Source: Solea solea (lineage: Eukaryota > Chordata > Actinopteri > Pleuronectiformes > Soleidae). Taken from it: a stretch of 64,000 nucleotides of DNA. Positions 20,465 through 32,479 of this stretch are shown here, one piece after another. Every line of letters starts with the position of its first letter. Positions within the stretch are counted from its first letter, which is position 1. The stretch lies in the NCBI RefSeq assembly GCF_958295425.1, contig NC_081154.1, positions 17,607,364-17,671,363 on the forward strand, in the 5' to 3' direction. Under the pieces are notes generated by a model. The model worked only from the letters and a program-made list of their open reading frames with translations, was not told where the DNA came from and made no database searches. Made by a program: the position numbers and the translations under genes.

Positions 20465-22071
20465 GCCCTCCTGTCTGACCTCGTCTCTCTCTCTCTCAGT
20501 CTCTCTCTCAGTCTCTCTCCCTCTCCCCAGGGATATCTGGGGACTGCATTTCAAATCACTCACTCCTTGGTGTGCAGTGACATGACAGCACACCCTGGCT
20601 ATGCATACTTGAGTCATCCTTTACACCTGAGGATAAAATAATCCACATCCAAAGCCACACGTCTCTGTAAATATCCTCAAGCCTTTAGCTGGACAATATT
20701 ATGTCAAAGAAAATGGTTAGGTTAAGACACGCCCACCTGGCTTCTCACAACGGTGTACAAACGCACGCTCACTTACACACTGGCCAACGGCAACAAACAC
20801 TCATTATAACTTGCCATGTCATCTGTTGTGGGTTTAACTCTGAAATGACAGTGCCTGTGGTGATTTCCCTGACTAGGCACACGTGTAACTATGTGTTGGG
20901 ATCAAAGCAGCTTTATGGGACACAATGGGATTAGTGAGTGTGACGATTTAGCATTAGCATCATATTTGATATAGCCTATGTGGGAGAGGATCTATTGTAC
21001 AGTCAGTGTAACATGACTCTTCTATGTTCTATGTCACCAGAAGTTGCTGCTTTGGTTAACCTACTGAACACACAGCGGAGCCATTTGAACTCAATGTGAT
21101 CTCATTATAGAATAACACAAGACAAAAATATCATAACATTTAGCGTTGTAGTTAGCTAAATCTTATTAATCTGCACCTGTACCTTTACCTCTGCAGCAAA
21201 AATGATCGAAAGCCAATGATTGAGTGGCATGGCCCTTTTATAACAGGACCATGCCACTGAACAAACAGCACAGATGAAAATACAAATATATTTACAAGCT
21301 TGAACATACCCACAGAACATCATGAAAACAAATCACACACCATGTGCGCCCTCTGCCCAGAAACACGAGGAGTCCGTCAGTGTCCTTCAAATTCTCTTTT
21401 CCCCCCTAATTACCACAAAGCACCTATTCCTCCATCTCACCTGGGTTCACAGCATCATGCCAGCTCATACATCACATGTGCTTGATTGGACATGAGGACA
21501 CTGCGTGCTCCTGCACATTACCCACCAGGAAGTCACAAAAACTTTGAAAATGCGAAAATTGTCTCTGGAATTATATGAAAAGGAAAATCAAATCAAATAA
21601 TTCAGCGACAGCTACAGAGCATGTGTGATCTTTTTACTGCTCTCGCGGTCATATTTCAATCTGATCTACGTGCAGTATTTACATCTACGTACATATCTCA
21701 CAGGAGGACAACAGACCACGTTCCTGTGGGGTGCCTGTCCGGCCTAATGAAGAGACAGACTGGATTGCAGAACATGCACAAAGTTAAACACAACTCATTT
21801 AAGAATGCCAAGTTAAAAATGCTATGACTGCCTGAGGGAAATAGTGAAATAAAAGAGGGCAAAAAGAAAACAAGAAACCTAAAATGTTTTATTCAACACT
21901 GTTGTCATGGGGACCTAATACTTACAGTTCTGTTCACAGTGTATACATGTCATTACAAGAGCAACTGTGTGTACAACTGTCAAGACCATGTAACACCTGC
22001 TGTTATGTGTGCTAGCTTCAAGAAAGATGTTTCCTGTTTCCTAAGTGTTTAATGCACGTGAAGTATAAGCA
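20465..22071. other. Intergenic, upstream of acp4
   Basis: A CT/AG-rich stretch (20478-20526) is next to the acp4 promoter. I see no gene or clear repeat in the rest. Confidence 0.5.
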
Positions 22072-23147
22072 GTGTTGTGCTAGTTACTGAAAAAATAGTA
22101 ACTAGTTACAGTTAGTCACTTTGTAAAAAAGTAACTCAGTTACTTAAACTAAAAAGTAATGCGTTACTGAGAAAGTAACTTTTTAGTTACTGTAAAACGT
22201 GTTTCCAATGGTCTCATTAAATAAAGGTTGATTGATTGAGTTCCCCTCTAACCATCATTTCAGTTCTGAATAATACAAACTATCAAGAGGTGGTAAACAA
22301 TGACGGTTGCCCTAGCAACACGTATGTTTTGCTTGCATGCAAGTTCCATTTGATTATTATCATTATTATTATTAGTAGTATTATTATCATTAATATTATT
22401 ATTATTACCTGTGCACTGCACCATGCTTCTGAAAGCATGGTCCTCCACTCTGGAGATGGGTCGCATGTTTTCCACTACATATCTGAGGGTAAATCATGGG
22501 AGTCTTGGAATAATAGCCTGATATTGCTAAAAGAGATCCAAATAAAGAATGAAACATACCGTGCTATTGTGCCTGGCTATGGGTCCGTCTTTCGAACTCC
22601 AACCGCTGCTGCTTGGGTGGGGTGGGCGTGGGCGTGTGCTCGCTGCTGTGACTCTCGGTCTCGGATGCTGCGTTAGCTACATTAGCTGCTAACTTTGTCG
22701 AAGCATGCCGCTTCTCCAGGTGCTTCAGCAGATTGTTGTTGCTGTTGTTCGCCGTAGAAAGTATTTTTGAACCGGGACACAGTCTACAAGTTACCCAAAT
22801 GTTGTTTTTCCCTGGTGAAAATAATGTGAATACCTCCACGAAGACGAGGAGAAACTTAGCTTGCAGACCTGTCCAGTCCTCTTCATGGCGCGTGTTTGAT
22901 TACGTGTGGGCCGCTAGAGGGCGACAAGTGTTTTGTTTTTTAATTCAATTCAATTAAACTTTATTGATCGCTAAAATGTTATGGGAACTGTGTGCCGTTG
23001 TAAAACCTGCCCAAAAGGAACGGAGTAACGCAGCGTTTGGTAACGGAAACGGAGTTACTGAATAAAAAAAAACGTGTTACATTATTAGTTACTGAATAAA
23101 GTAACGGCGTTACTAATAACGCGTTACTACCCAACACTGAGTATAAG
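22072..23147 (-). mobile_element. hAT transposon, internally deleted, with 8-bp target duplication
   Basis: The element spans 22080-23139. It opens with CAGTGTTG and closes with CAACACTG, and both ends are filled with GTTACT/AGTAAC text typical of fish hAT elements. It is flanked by perfect octamers AGTATAAG (22072-22079 and 23140-23147), the 8-bp duplication expected for hAT. Only about 1.06 kb long, it keeps one minus-strand frame (listed separately) and no catalytic domain, so it must be non-autonomous. Confidence 0.88.
22564..22837 (-). pseudogene. BED-type zinc finger of a hAT transposase (truncated)
   Basis: About 91 residues from an ATG start. WVTCRLCPGSKILS and NNLLKHLEKRHAST give the C-x2-C ... 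H-x4-H spacing of a BED zinc finger, the DNA-binding head of many hAT transposases. A low-complexity tail (SSEHTPTPTPPKQQR) follows. The catalytic core is gone, presumably through the internal deletion that shortened the element. The frame remains open, so a DNA-binding peptide is possible but there is no sign of expression. Confidence 0.7.
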
Positions 23148-23411
23148 TGTAGGTAAATCAGTCTCATTATTTTTAAATATGGATACAATTCAATGGGAAC
23201 TCCATACGTTTTTCACAGCAGTTGCTGTAAAGGAGAGACGTTTGTACCATTCTGTAGAAATGATATCACCAATGTTTAAACTGGGGATACCAGTCACTTT
23301 TTCATCATCTGCTCCAGATTGCATGACTAGCTGAAGTCTACGGTTTTCCTCCCCGAGTGCGTTACAGTACTGAGCCCCTAAAGGGACATTGAAAAAAAAC
23401 AAAAAAAAAAA

Positions 23412-23572
23412 CGTTTCTCGTGAGCACAAGAAAGTATCTTGTGCGCACCAGAAAGTATCTCGTGAGCACAAGAAAGTATCTCGTGAGCACCAGAAAGTAT
23501 CTCGTGCGCACCAGAAAGTATCTCGTGCGCACCAGAAAGTATCTTGTGCGCACCAGAAAGTATTGTATGCGC
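23412..23572. repeat. Left minisatellite arm, 21-bp unit
   Basis: About eight units of AGAAAGTATCTCGTG plus a variable GCGCACC or AGCACC segment. Same unit as the right arm in the opposite orientation. Confidence 0.9.
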
Positions 23573-24359
23573 GCGTGATGTCCCCTAACGCAGTTTTAAG
23601 ATCATTTGAGGCATGAAATTAGTCATTTAGAACTCAAAAATGTGGTTTGTGTATTAAGATATGACGTATTTATAGTTTGGCAGCGACGGTATCGGAGGTG
23701 ATCAGCAGTACAGTGCGTCAGACATCTTAGTCATTAGATTAAGCCTCATCACAGAGTGTTGATAAATGAACAATAAATAAATAATAATAAATACTTTTAA
23801 TAAATGCGTATATATTATTTTCTCATTTTAAATATTTAACTTAATTTATTAATTTATTTTTATAGAAATATACAGTACTGTTAGGTTATGTGTTCTCATG
23901 TATTATTATTCTGTGCTTTTATTTTGAAGTTGTATGTGATTGTGTGTGTGTGGGGGGGGGGGGCCTGCTGTGCCAATCTCAGCTGACATTCAAAGTCAAA
24001 ATAAATAAAACATTAATAATATACAAACTTTAAAACTGTCAGGTCGAAATGTTTACATTAAAAACATAATACCGGGTCAACAACAAATCTATCGATCACA
24101 CCAAGCATCTAATGACAGCGACGTCAGCGGATCGTTTCATCAGGACAGGCCGAGGTAACGCTGCTCTGCCCCGCGCACTGTACGCAGTGAGCGTCCGCTG
24201 AGGTGGAGCTGAGGCGGAGCTGATCACCTCTGATACGGTTGCTGCCAAACTATAAATACGTCATATCTTAATACACAAACCACATTTTTGAATTCTAAAT
24301 GACTAATTTCATGCCTCAAATGATCTTAAAACTGCGTTAGGGGACATCACGCGCATACA

Positions 24360-25350
24360 ATACTTTCTGGTGCACACGAGATACTTTCTTGTGAGCACGA
24401 GATACTTTCTGGTGCGCAAGGGATACTTTCTGGTGCTCACGAGATACTTTCTGGTGAGCACGAGATACTTTCTGGTGCGCACGAGATACTTTCTGGTGCG
24501 CAAGGGATACTTTCTGGTGCGCACGAGATACTTTCTTGTGAGCACGAGATACTTTCTTGTGACCACAAGATACTTTCTGGTGCGCAAGGATACTTTCTGG
24601 TGACCACGAGATACTTTCTGGTGACCACGAGATACTTTCTGGTGACCACGAGATACTTTCTGCTGACCACGAGATACTTTCTGGTGCTCACGAGATACTT
24701 TCTGGTGACCACGAGATACTTTCTGGTGACCACGAGATACTTTCTGGTGCTCACGAGATACTTTCTGGTGCGCAAGGGATACTTTCTGGTGCGCACGAGA
24801 TACTTTCTGGTGAGCACGAGATACTTTCTGGTGCTCACGAGATACTTTCTGGTGCTCACGAGATACTTTCTGGTGCTCACGAGATACTTTCTGGTGCGCA
24901 AGGGATACTTTCTGGTGCGCACGAGATACTTTCTTGTGAGCACGAGATACTTTCTGGTGCGCAAGGATACTTTCTGGTGAGCACGAGATACTTTCTGGTG
25001 ACCACGAGATACTTTCTGGTGACCACGAGATACTTTCTGCTGACCACGAGATACTTTCTGGTGCTCACGAGATACTTTCTGGTGACCACGAGATACTTTC
25101 TGGTGCGCAAGGGATAATTTCTGGTGACCACGAGATACTTTCTGGTGCACAAGAGATACTTTCTTGTTAGCACGAGATACTTTCTGGTGCTCACGAGATA
25201 CTTCACGAGATACTTTCTGGTGCACAAGAGATACTTTCTTCTGAGCACGAGATACTTTCTGGTGCACAAGAGATACTTTCTTGTGAGCATGAGATACTTT
25301 CTGGTGCTCATGAGATACTTTCTGGTGCGCACAAGAAAGTATCTCGTGCG
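24360..25350. repeat. Right minisatellite arm, 21-bp unit
   Basis: About 46 units of GAGATACTTTCTGGTG followed by a variable dinucleotide (CG, AG, CT, AC) and CAC or CAAG. A few units are one base short or truncated. The last unit before the outer end is flipped. Because 21 is a multiple of three and the unit lacks stops in several frames, long seven-residue-repeat open frames appear on both strands; they are artefacts. Confidence 0.92.
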
Positions 25351-26614
25351 CACCAGAAACGTTTAGGTTTTGTTTTTTTTCCGATGTCCCTTCAGGGGCT
25401 CCATAGGGCTCCGTACAATCTCATCCTTGCATGGTTTCTTGTCACACTCTTGTTCATCCTCAGCAGTTGGCAGAGGCTCTGACAACACTCCCTTTTCCCC
25501 TCCTCACACTCTCTTCTTCTAGATTCTCATGTGCTGCCCACACCTCTCCTTTTCTTGGTGGCTGGAGTGTGTGAGAAGACGAACAATGATTATGTATACA
25601 GCTTATATAATTTCTTTTTGAATATTGTCACGTTTATTGAATCAAGGCACCTGTACTGGAAATAGCACAGCTGCTAAACAACATCAGCAGTTTTAAGGCA
25701 GGTAACATAAAACAATGACACAAACAACTCACAAATAACACTTAAGAAATGGAGACAATCTAATAAACAACTGTAAACAATTCAGACTAAAAACAAAACT
25801 TCCTCCAATGTAATGATTTTCATTCCTGTTTTTTTTATTCACCCCACGGAGTGGGAGTGAAGTATTGTTTTTAATGGCTCTGTGTGTCTGTGTGTCTGTG
25901 TGTTTGTGTTTCCGCACTTGCACTTGCCAATATGACCAGCAGAGGCCGCCAGAGACTTGTTGCATGAATGGGGGGGGAAGTCTACCATCTTTGATTGCCT
26001 TGTTTATTCATCTTGAGACTTTTTCTTTCATGTTGTGACTTTTTTTAAGTTGATTTTTTGAAAGACTAATTTCTAAATTCAACATATTTATTTGTATGTG
26101 TGTTTTTATTTGATTTAATTTTGGTTTGAACCAGCTTTGCAGGCATTGTGGGATAGTAGTGGAAGATGGAAAATGTTGACACGTAGCAAGTATGGAAGAC
26201 TATAACCTGAAATAAAGGTTTGAAGCACCTTTAAATACTCTTCATCTGCTTTACTCTGTCTCTCACACACACACACACACACCGGTTGGCACAGCTATTC
26301 TTCTTAGGACTCTGCATTGACTTTCATTCATTTGGACAGCTTAAACAAAGTGCTATTCCTTACCTTAGCCTAACCACAATTAATAACCAGCTCCTCAGAA
26401 ACGAGGTTCTGCCTCATTAGGACCAGGTCCAGGTGTTTGGCCCTAAAGAGGTAACACACATACAAGTACACACTGTACACGTGTGTGGTACAGCAGCAGG
26501 TTGGCTTTGATACTTCCTGCATAAATGCATTAGTGAGTCCACCTGTGCTGCACCACAGAACTACAAAACATGTACATGATGAAGGTCAGAGTGAAAGACA
26601 TGTTTCAACATGAG

Positions 26615-26618
<4 letters not shown>

Positions 26619-26646
<28 letters not shown>
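26619..26646. repeat. (AC)n microsatellite
   Basis: Fourteen uninterrupted AC dinucleotides. Confidence 0.95.
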
Positions 26647-26826
26647 TGTCCTTCTTTTTCCTCTCCTCCAAGTGGCTGTAGTTTTTCTTTTTTTTGTCTT
26701 TGTCGAAATAATTGCTGTGATTTTCAAGACCATTGTCATGGCAACACAGAGGTTGATGTATGTTGACAGAATCTGTTGCAGGGCGACTGATTTACCAGAA
26801 GTGATGCTTGTGTACGTGCAGGCTAA

Positions 26827-26860
<34 letters not shown>

Positions 26861-26892
26861 CGTTAGAGAGAGAGAGAGAGAAAGAGAGGGAG
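26827..26892. repeat. Compound (TG)n(AG)n microsatellite
   Basis: A TG run passes directly into AG runs. Confidence 0.95.
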
Positions 26893-29800
26893 AAACTGAT
26901 GATGTAGTAGGGTTCAGGGTGGAGGTGGGGGGTGGAGGGGTTGCTTTGATCCATGTGATGACTAGAGATGAACAGTATGGGACATCTCCGCTTGATAGAA
27001 CAAGGCCCCGAGATCAGGAATTGAACAGTTATGGGTGTATTCTGAGCAGAGGAGAGAGGAAGGTGAGAAGGAGGAGGGGATGGGGGGGGGAGGGAGCGGG
27101 GTACTATTTTAGTCTGGCCGTTGTCATGGAAACTGCAGCCTCACTACAAATGGAGACATCCAGAACACATGGATCGTCAAACAAATGGCGTGCGTAGGGC
27201 CCAGCATGAAGCTACGTAATGGCTATGTGACACTGCGCCATCTGAGTCGGGACCCACGTACCCACACCCACACACACACATGCGCGCACACCTCCAGCCA
27301 CATAACTGTGGCGTCTTCTTCATCACAGAGACGGAATACCAATAGGATGGTTGCTTTTTGGTGGATGGAGGAGGGGGACAGTTACTTCAGAAGTCAAGTG
27401 ACAGGCAATGTCCATTCAGGCAGTGAGTCACAGCCACTTGCTCTCTGTCTTTTAATTAACAGTCTTTTCCATGCTTTCTCCTCTCCTCCTCTCCTCTCTG
27501 CCTGTCTTTTATCCTTCCCCCCCTCTGCCTCCTCCATCTTTCTCTCTCCCTCTTTCCCGTGCTCTGAAGGATGGAGGTATTCCCACATTTCTCCGTTGCT
27601 ATAGCAACACCGCGGGGAGAACAGGAAAGAGACGAAGCAGGCAGGGAGGAGGAAGATGGAGACAGGGTGGTGGTGGGGACAGAGAGAGAGAGAGAGACAG
27701 AGAGAGAGAGGGAGACGGGGGTAGGGGTGTGGAAGCAGCCTAAGATGAGAGGATGTGTGAACAATGCTAATGCTAATGGCGGCAGCAACAGCAGCGGCCT
27801 AGCAGTGGCAAAGAATCGGTGAATTCCCCACTCATCGCATGTCACATACACATTTGCATCATTACCAGTGGGAATCTGTTTAGCGTGTATTGTGCTACGA
27901 CCACTGATGTCTTCTTTGCTCCATCTTTGCTCAGCTGTTCTCTGTGACATTGACCAGCTCTGCAAAAACCTGCATCCAATTACAGCCCGAGCCTCACGGA
28001 GGAGTAAAAAAAACAAACTACATCTCTGCGTAGAAGGCAATTTGGGGCTGAGCCCCTGCCTGCTGATTTTCTAGTGATCTACTGATCAGTACAAACCAAT
28101 GCAGGTCAAATGATCAAACGGATGTATCTATGTGAACACAGAGGCCTCAGGACGACCAGCGCTATTTCATATTGATGTCATCATCCCCTTCAATCAGGAA
28201 GTACCCCAATTGCATTATGTCTTCATATATCATAAGGCGCTGGAAGAAAGCGGTGTTGCATCAATTTCCCAATGCGTAAAGATGTGTAGAAGAAGCAAAG
28301 CCCAAGTGGCTCGCAGAACAGACGTGCGCTCACTCCTCCTCTTCCCTCAGTAGACGTGTTGGACATGTTCTACAAAACTCCACTGATGCAAATGAGCTGA
28401 AACTGAAATATACACATATTGCTTCTTTTCTTTTTTTTCCCACACCATCTTACTCCATGTGTAAGCTGGTGGGTACTCGGAGTAGTCTGCTGCATGTCAA
28501 CTGTCTCACTCTCTCCTCCACTTAATCAATAACTCATCTCCAGACATCAATATTGTTATCCCCCATGGGACAAAAATGCCCTTCTTTAGGGCAAAAGGAG
28601 AATAAGCCAGAGAGAAGAAAGGGAAAAATAGAGATGAGCAAGGAATTGCCATGCATTTTTTTTCTTGCTCACTGTCCATTCATATCCATATCATCTGAGA
28701 AGATAACTGTTGCATAAAAAGTGTATTATGGAAAAACAAAGGTGATTAGAATAATGGGAGCATTAGAAGCTTCCTGTCTGGACTCCCCCCCCCCCATTTC
28801 ATTTATATACACCATACAGACAAAAAATCCAATTATCAAAACAACTTGCTTACATTTTTAAATATTTAGAAAAAATATTTTAAAAAATGCACAATAGTCA
28901 AAAAAAGGAATATATATATAGTATAGTATAGAGTATATAAAGGACAGAAATCAATGCAAAACTGTTCATGTAAATACAGATAATCCAAACAATGCTGAGG
29001 TGAAGGAACATGGTCAGCACTCAGGGCAGAAGCCATGGACTTTCCCTGGGAATCCATGAGCCATCTGGGCCTGAAATCACAGTAGGTGAATATAACATTG
29101 AAAAATTCAAGAAAACATTTAACATGTTGTTTAATCTAGAAGGCATATTCAATGACGTGTGTTTAGGAAATGTGTGTGATGCTACACCCAGCAGCCTATT
29201 CACTCTTACAGCTTATACAGTTTGACAGCTTCTCATTAAAAACATCATTTTATGAGTGATTTTACAACATTTCTACTTTAAAAATGCATATTACTTGAAA
29301 CTATTTGTAGCCCTTTGCTTGCTACATTAATGCTAGCAGGCCAGTTGTGGCCATTTGGGAGAATCGGGAGAATTCCCGGAGGATCGCTTACCTGCTCGGG
29401 TCGGAAACAATATAAATGTACAACACACACACAAACACCGCTCCAATACTGCTAAGTTGGAGCGGTCCATATGGCCAGGTTGCAGAGTAGTCATGTGACA
29501 TGGCAATTTAGTGGAGACAATGGCAGAAAGAGATCGGAAAAGGCAAGACTAAAGTAAAAGAGTTAGACAGACGATGATGAGGCTGCTACTTATGATCAAA
29601 TGTCATGTGGTCAACCTCATTCATTGTGTTTGTATCTCAACAAACTCCGCAATCGCCTGCTGATCCAGGTGAGAGAGAAACAAGCCATCAACCTATATTC
29701 TATCCACTTATATACAGTATATAAGTGTATGCCAACATATTATTTTTTAATTTAATAGTTTATTGATGTGAGATATTATTTAATGTTTGCATATTGTCTG

Positions 29801-31115
29801 CCAATTCATGTTTAAAATATTTCCATAATAAAACCTACATGATGGTAAATTTGAAGTACTCCTGCGTGTATTCAATTTCCTCAAAAATGGTGTGTAGTTA
29901 CTGCAACTCATTGAGGCAAGTGTATAAAAGTGTATAATAATAATGAATGAATGAATGTATAATTACATTTACACACGTGACAAAGAAAATGGGCCCTTAA
30001 TAAAATAAAGAAATGTCCTTTGAACTGAATTTGTTGAGCTGAGTTTTCATCCGCCTCCATCAGTGGACGGGACTCTTGAAGATTGAATCTTCTTGAATCT
30101 TCTTGCAGGAGTTTTCACATCCAACAGCTGAAACACTTCCACAGTTCTTCTATTACAGGCTCTTTTCACATCTTTCACTTATTTGTCACTTCAATCTCAG
30201 GGTTGCCTGCTCCCCAACTGCAGGAATCGGCTGGAGTGCACCACACAGTCCCAGTATTTCAAAATAAAAGTATGCAAATAAGACAGTAACAGTATATCTC
30301 TGAGTTGTAGTTTCAGAACTATGATTTTAAGTTATGTATGATCAGCTTTTTCTTGGTCGGGTGCTCACCATCAGCGTCAGTTTGCATCCACAGCATGCCG
30401 TTTCGCTGCCATGTGTTATCGGAGCTGCTTTTTCTTACCTCTGTAGAACAGGGGTTGATTCCCTCCTGCCAATCTTCATATCCATCTGTGGGCCAGTAGA
30501 TTTCCCAAAGTGCTTGAGGTGAGTACGCAGTAAGTAAATATGACTGGAGAATCATCAGAGCAAGTGAACGTTGCTACATAATTCATGGTTCCATTAAAAG
30601 CCAGAAGTGCCACAACATTAACCAAGTAACATAATAACCCCCCCATCAGCAGTTATGGTAAATCAATACTCATGTTAGTGTAATAATCTAATATAAACAG
30701 CTCAGTGCCTGTTTGTGTGGGAGTGAAGTCACTGAGGAACAACACAGCCTCCTCCAGTGATTACTGTGTATAATGTGTAAGGAAGTAATTACTGCAAGTC
30801 TACGCTTCCACTACAGAGTTACAAGCTTGATCAGTTGCATGTTCCTGATAAAGGTGTGGTCAGGTGGGGTCTTCTGCTGCTACAGAGCTCCGGACGCCAC
30901 GTGACTCGGGGTTTCTCTGAGCCACCGCGTTCACCGCTCACCACTAGACCGAGTGAATATATCTGACCCCGTAAAGGCCTTTGTACACCGGACGTGTTGC
31001 TAATGTATGGGACGATGATTTGGATGCAGATTACGACGCACCCTCCCATGCACATCAAGCACAAGTGGTCAAGGAGAAAAAAATCGCATCACGGTCTGTC
31101 TGCGACCAGAGCAGG

Positions 31116-31127
<12 letters not shown>

Positions 31128-31157
<30 letters not shown>
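31128..31157. repeat. (CA)n microsatellite
   Basis: A run of CA dinucleotides after CTCTCTCT, followed by GCAGCTGCAGCAG. Confidence 0.95.
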
Positions 31158-31160
<3 letters not shown>

Positions 31161-31444
31161 GCTGCAGCAGCCAGTCAGAGTGAACGTTGGTGAAAACCCT
31201 TTTGAAGCTTGATTCACACACACACCGTTCCACTGAAGCTCTACTGCAAACCCCCCTCCACGCGTCTCGTAATCGTTTTGGGAAACAAACAAAGTCCAGC
31301 AATCCGACGCCAGGTGAAATGTTTGGACTGTACATCATCAGCAACACTAGGTTCCAGTTGGTTAGTGGATTTGTTGGAAAGTCTTTTGGGAAAATCAATC
31401 AAGGCGGCCAAGTATATAACCATCTATGTACATAGTTGTCTTTC

Positions 31445-31670
31445 TATCATCTTGAACCACTTTGGGGGTCACATGGTGGAGAAAAGGCTTGCACTGTTGC
31501 CTCACAGCAAGAGTATTGGATTTTGGATTGACCAAGGGCCTTTCTGTGTGGAGTTTACATGTTCTCCCCATGTGTGTTTGGGTTTTCTCTGGTGTGTTTG
31601 CCCTGCGATAAACTGGCAACCTGTTCAGGGTGCACCCTGCCTTTCACCCAGAGAAAACCTGGACTTTTTT
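31445..31670 (+). repeat. Dispersed teleost repeat, second copy
   Basis: Carries TGTTGCCTCACAGCAAGAG, TGTGTGGAGTTTACATGTTC, and CTGTTCAGGGTGCACCCTGC. The last part matches the copy at 15485-15700. The start looks tRNA-like, so it may be SINE-derived. Confidence 0.6.
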
Positions 31671-32455
31671 AAGGCAATGTTACTGATTAAAACATCCGAT
31701 ATAGATCCAAAAACATTTGCATTGTCTTTAAGTAGTTGTTTTAGTAGTCAGCCTTGAGGGATTCAAAAGAGCCTTGCATCGAACAGGCATTTACATTTCA
31801 GTGTCACGAGGGGACAACAGCAGAGCACTGCAGCATCCCTCAGTGCACCGTAGGTTCTATCGTGTGTCACTAAATACACTTGTGCACACACTGGCTGTAG
31901 AACATCTCAGCATCTTTGGCTGACAGCCTACTGGAACTTCAGCAACTCGTCTCGATTAGATCTTGTCTAAGTGGACTGAGTTGCTTGTCCTGCAAAGTTC
32001 TCAAGATGCCTCATGTCCACTCTCTATGGAAATATATGTGCATTTCAGTTCTACAGAGGAAGAAAAACACATGACATACAGTATACGTGTGGTTTCCTGT
32101 GGGTTACTGCCATCCCTTCCTTGCACCTGCTTACTGTATTCCATCTTCATATGCATAAATAGGCCACAGGATTTCTACAGTTTGTTGTTTTTCACACATG
32201 ACTGCAGCCCACACGGCTCTATCCAATACACACCTCTTTTGTTAAGCACGTGTCTCTGCTGCAGCCTCTTGAAGGCTGAAGAAATAACGGTTCTATCATT
32301 TCCACGGCGGCCCACAGACTCTGACACCTCCGCTTCACGGTGGAGTTTATGTTGTGTCAGGTTCCCCACAGACTCTGCAGTCGGTCTGTCTGTTGGCCAG
32401 GGGAGCTTGGGGATTCCCTGGAGAAACTTGCAGCTGGGAGGTTATTGAAAATGAA

Positions 32456-32479
32456 GGGGGGGGGGGGGGGGGGGGGGGG
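32456..32479. repeat. Poly-G tract
   Basis: 24 consecutive G on the plus strand. Such a run can form stacked G-quartets and is also prone to sequencing error, so its length is uncertain. Confidence 0.85.

Larger units (their letters stand above)
23372..25402. mobile_element. Foldback element with 21-bp minisatellite arms
   Basis: A symmetric structure. Outer ends are inverted copies: GAGCCCCTAAAGGGACATTG at 23372 and its near reverse complement, with two changes, ending at 25402, each followed by an A-rich tract and AAACGTTTCT. Next come tandem 21-bp units, about 8 in the left arm and about 46 in the right, in opposite orientation. Inside these are 135-150 bp inverted arms (23573-23720 and 24225-24365) that are almost identical, around a unique centre of about 500 bp. 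No protein domain is present and no obvious target duplication is seen. Could be a non-autonomous DNA transposon of a Mutator- or foldback-like group, or an inverted duplication. Confidence 0.75.
25403..31127. other. Intergenic DNA between acp4 and lrrc4b, part 1
   Basis: Holds CA tracts (26263-26281, 26619-26646), a TG/AG tract (26827-26892), GA-rich DNA (27640-27720) and a fish dispersed repeat at 26270-26480. Open frames up to 194 codons occur but are low-complexity and resemble nothing known. No gene seen. Confidence 0.5.

Noticed and set aside
23412..25350. CRISPR-like repeat array
   Set aside because: The units are contiguous with no spacers, and the setting is a vertebrate genome.
24437..25353. 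Open frames up to 276 codons on both strands with seven-residue repeats (RKYLVST type)
   Set aside because: They arise because the 21-bp minisatellite unit is a multiple of three without stops. No start context, splice sites or domain supports a protein.
27456..28040. 194-codon minus-strand frame
   Set aside because: Largely SLSLS and RERER low-complexity text from CT/GA tracts, with no family resemblance.
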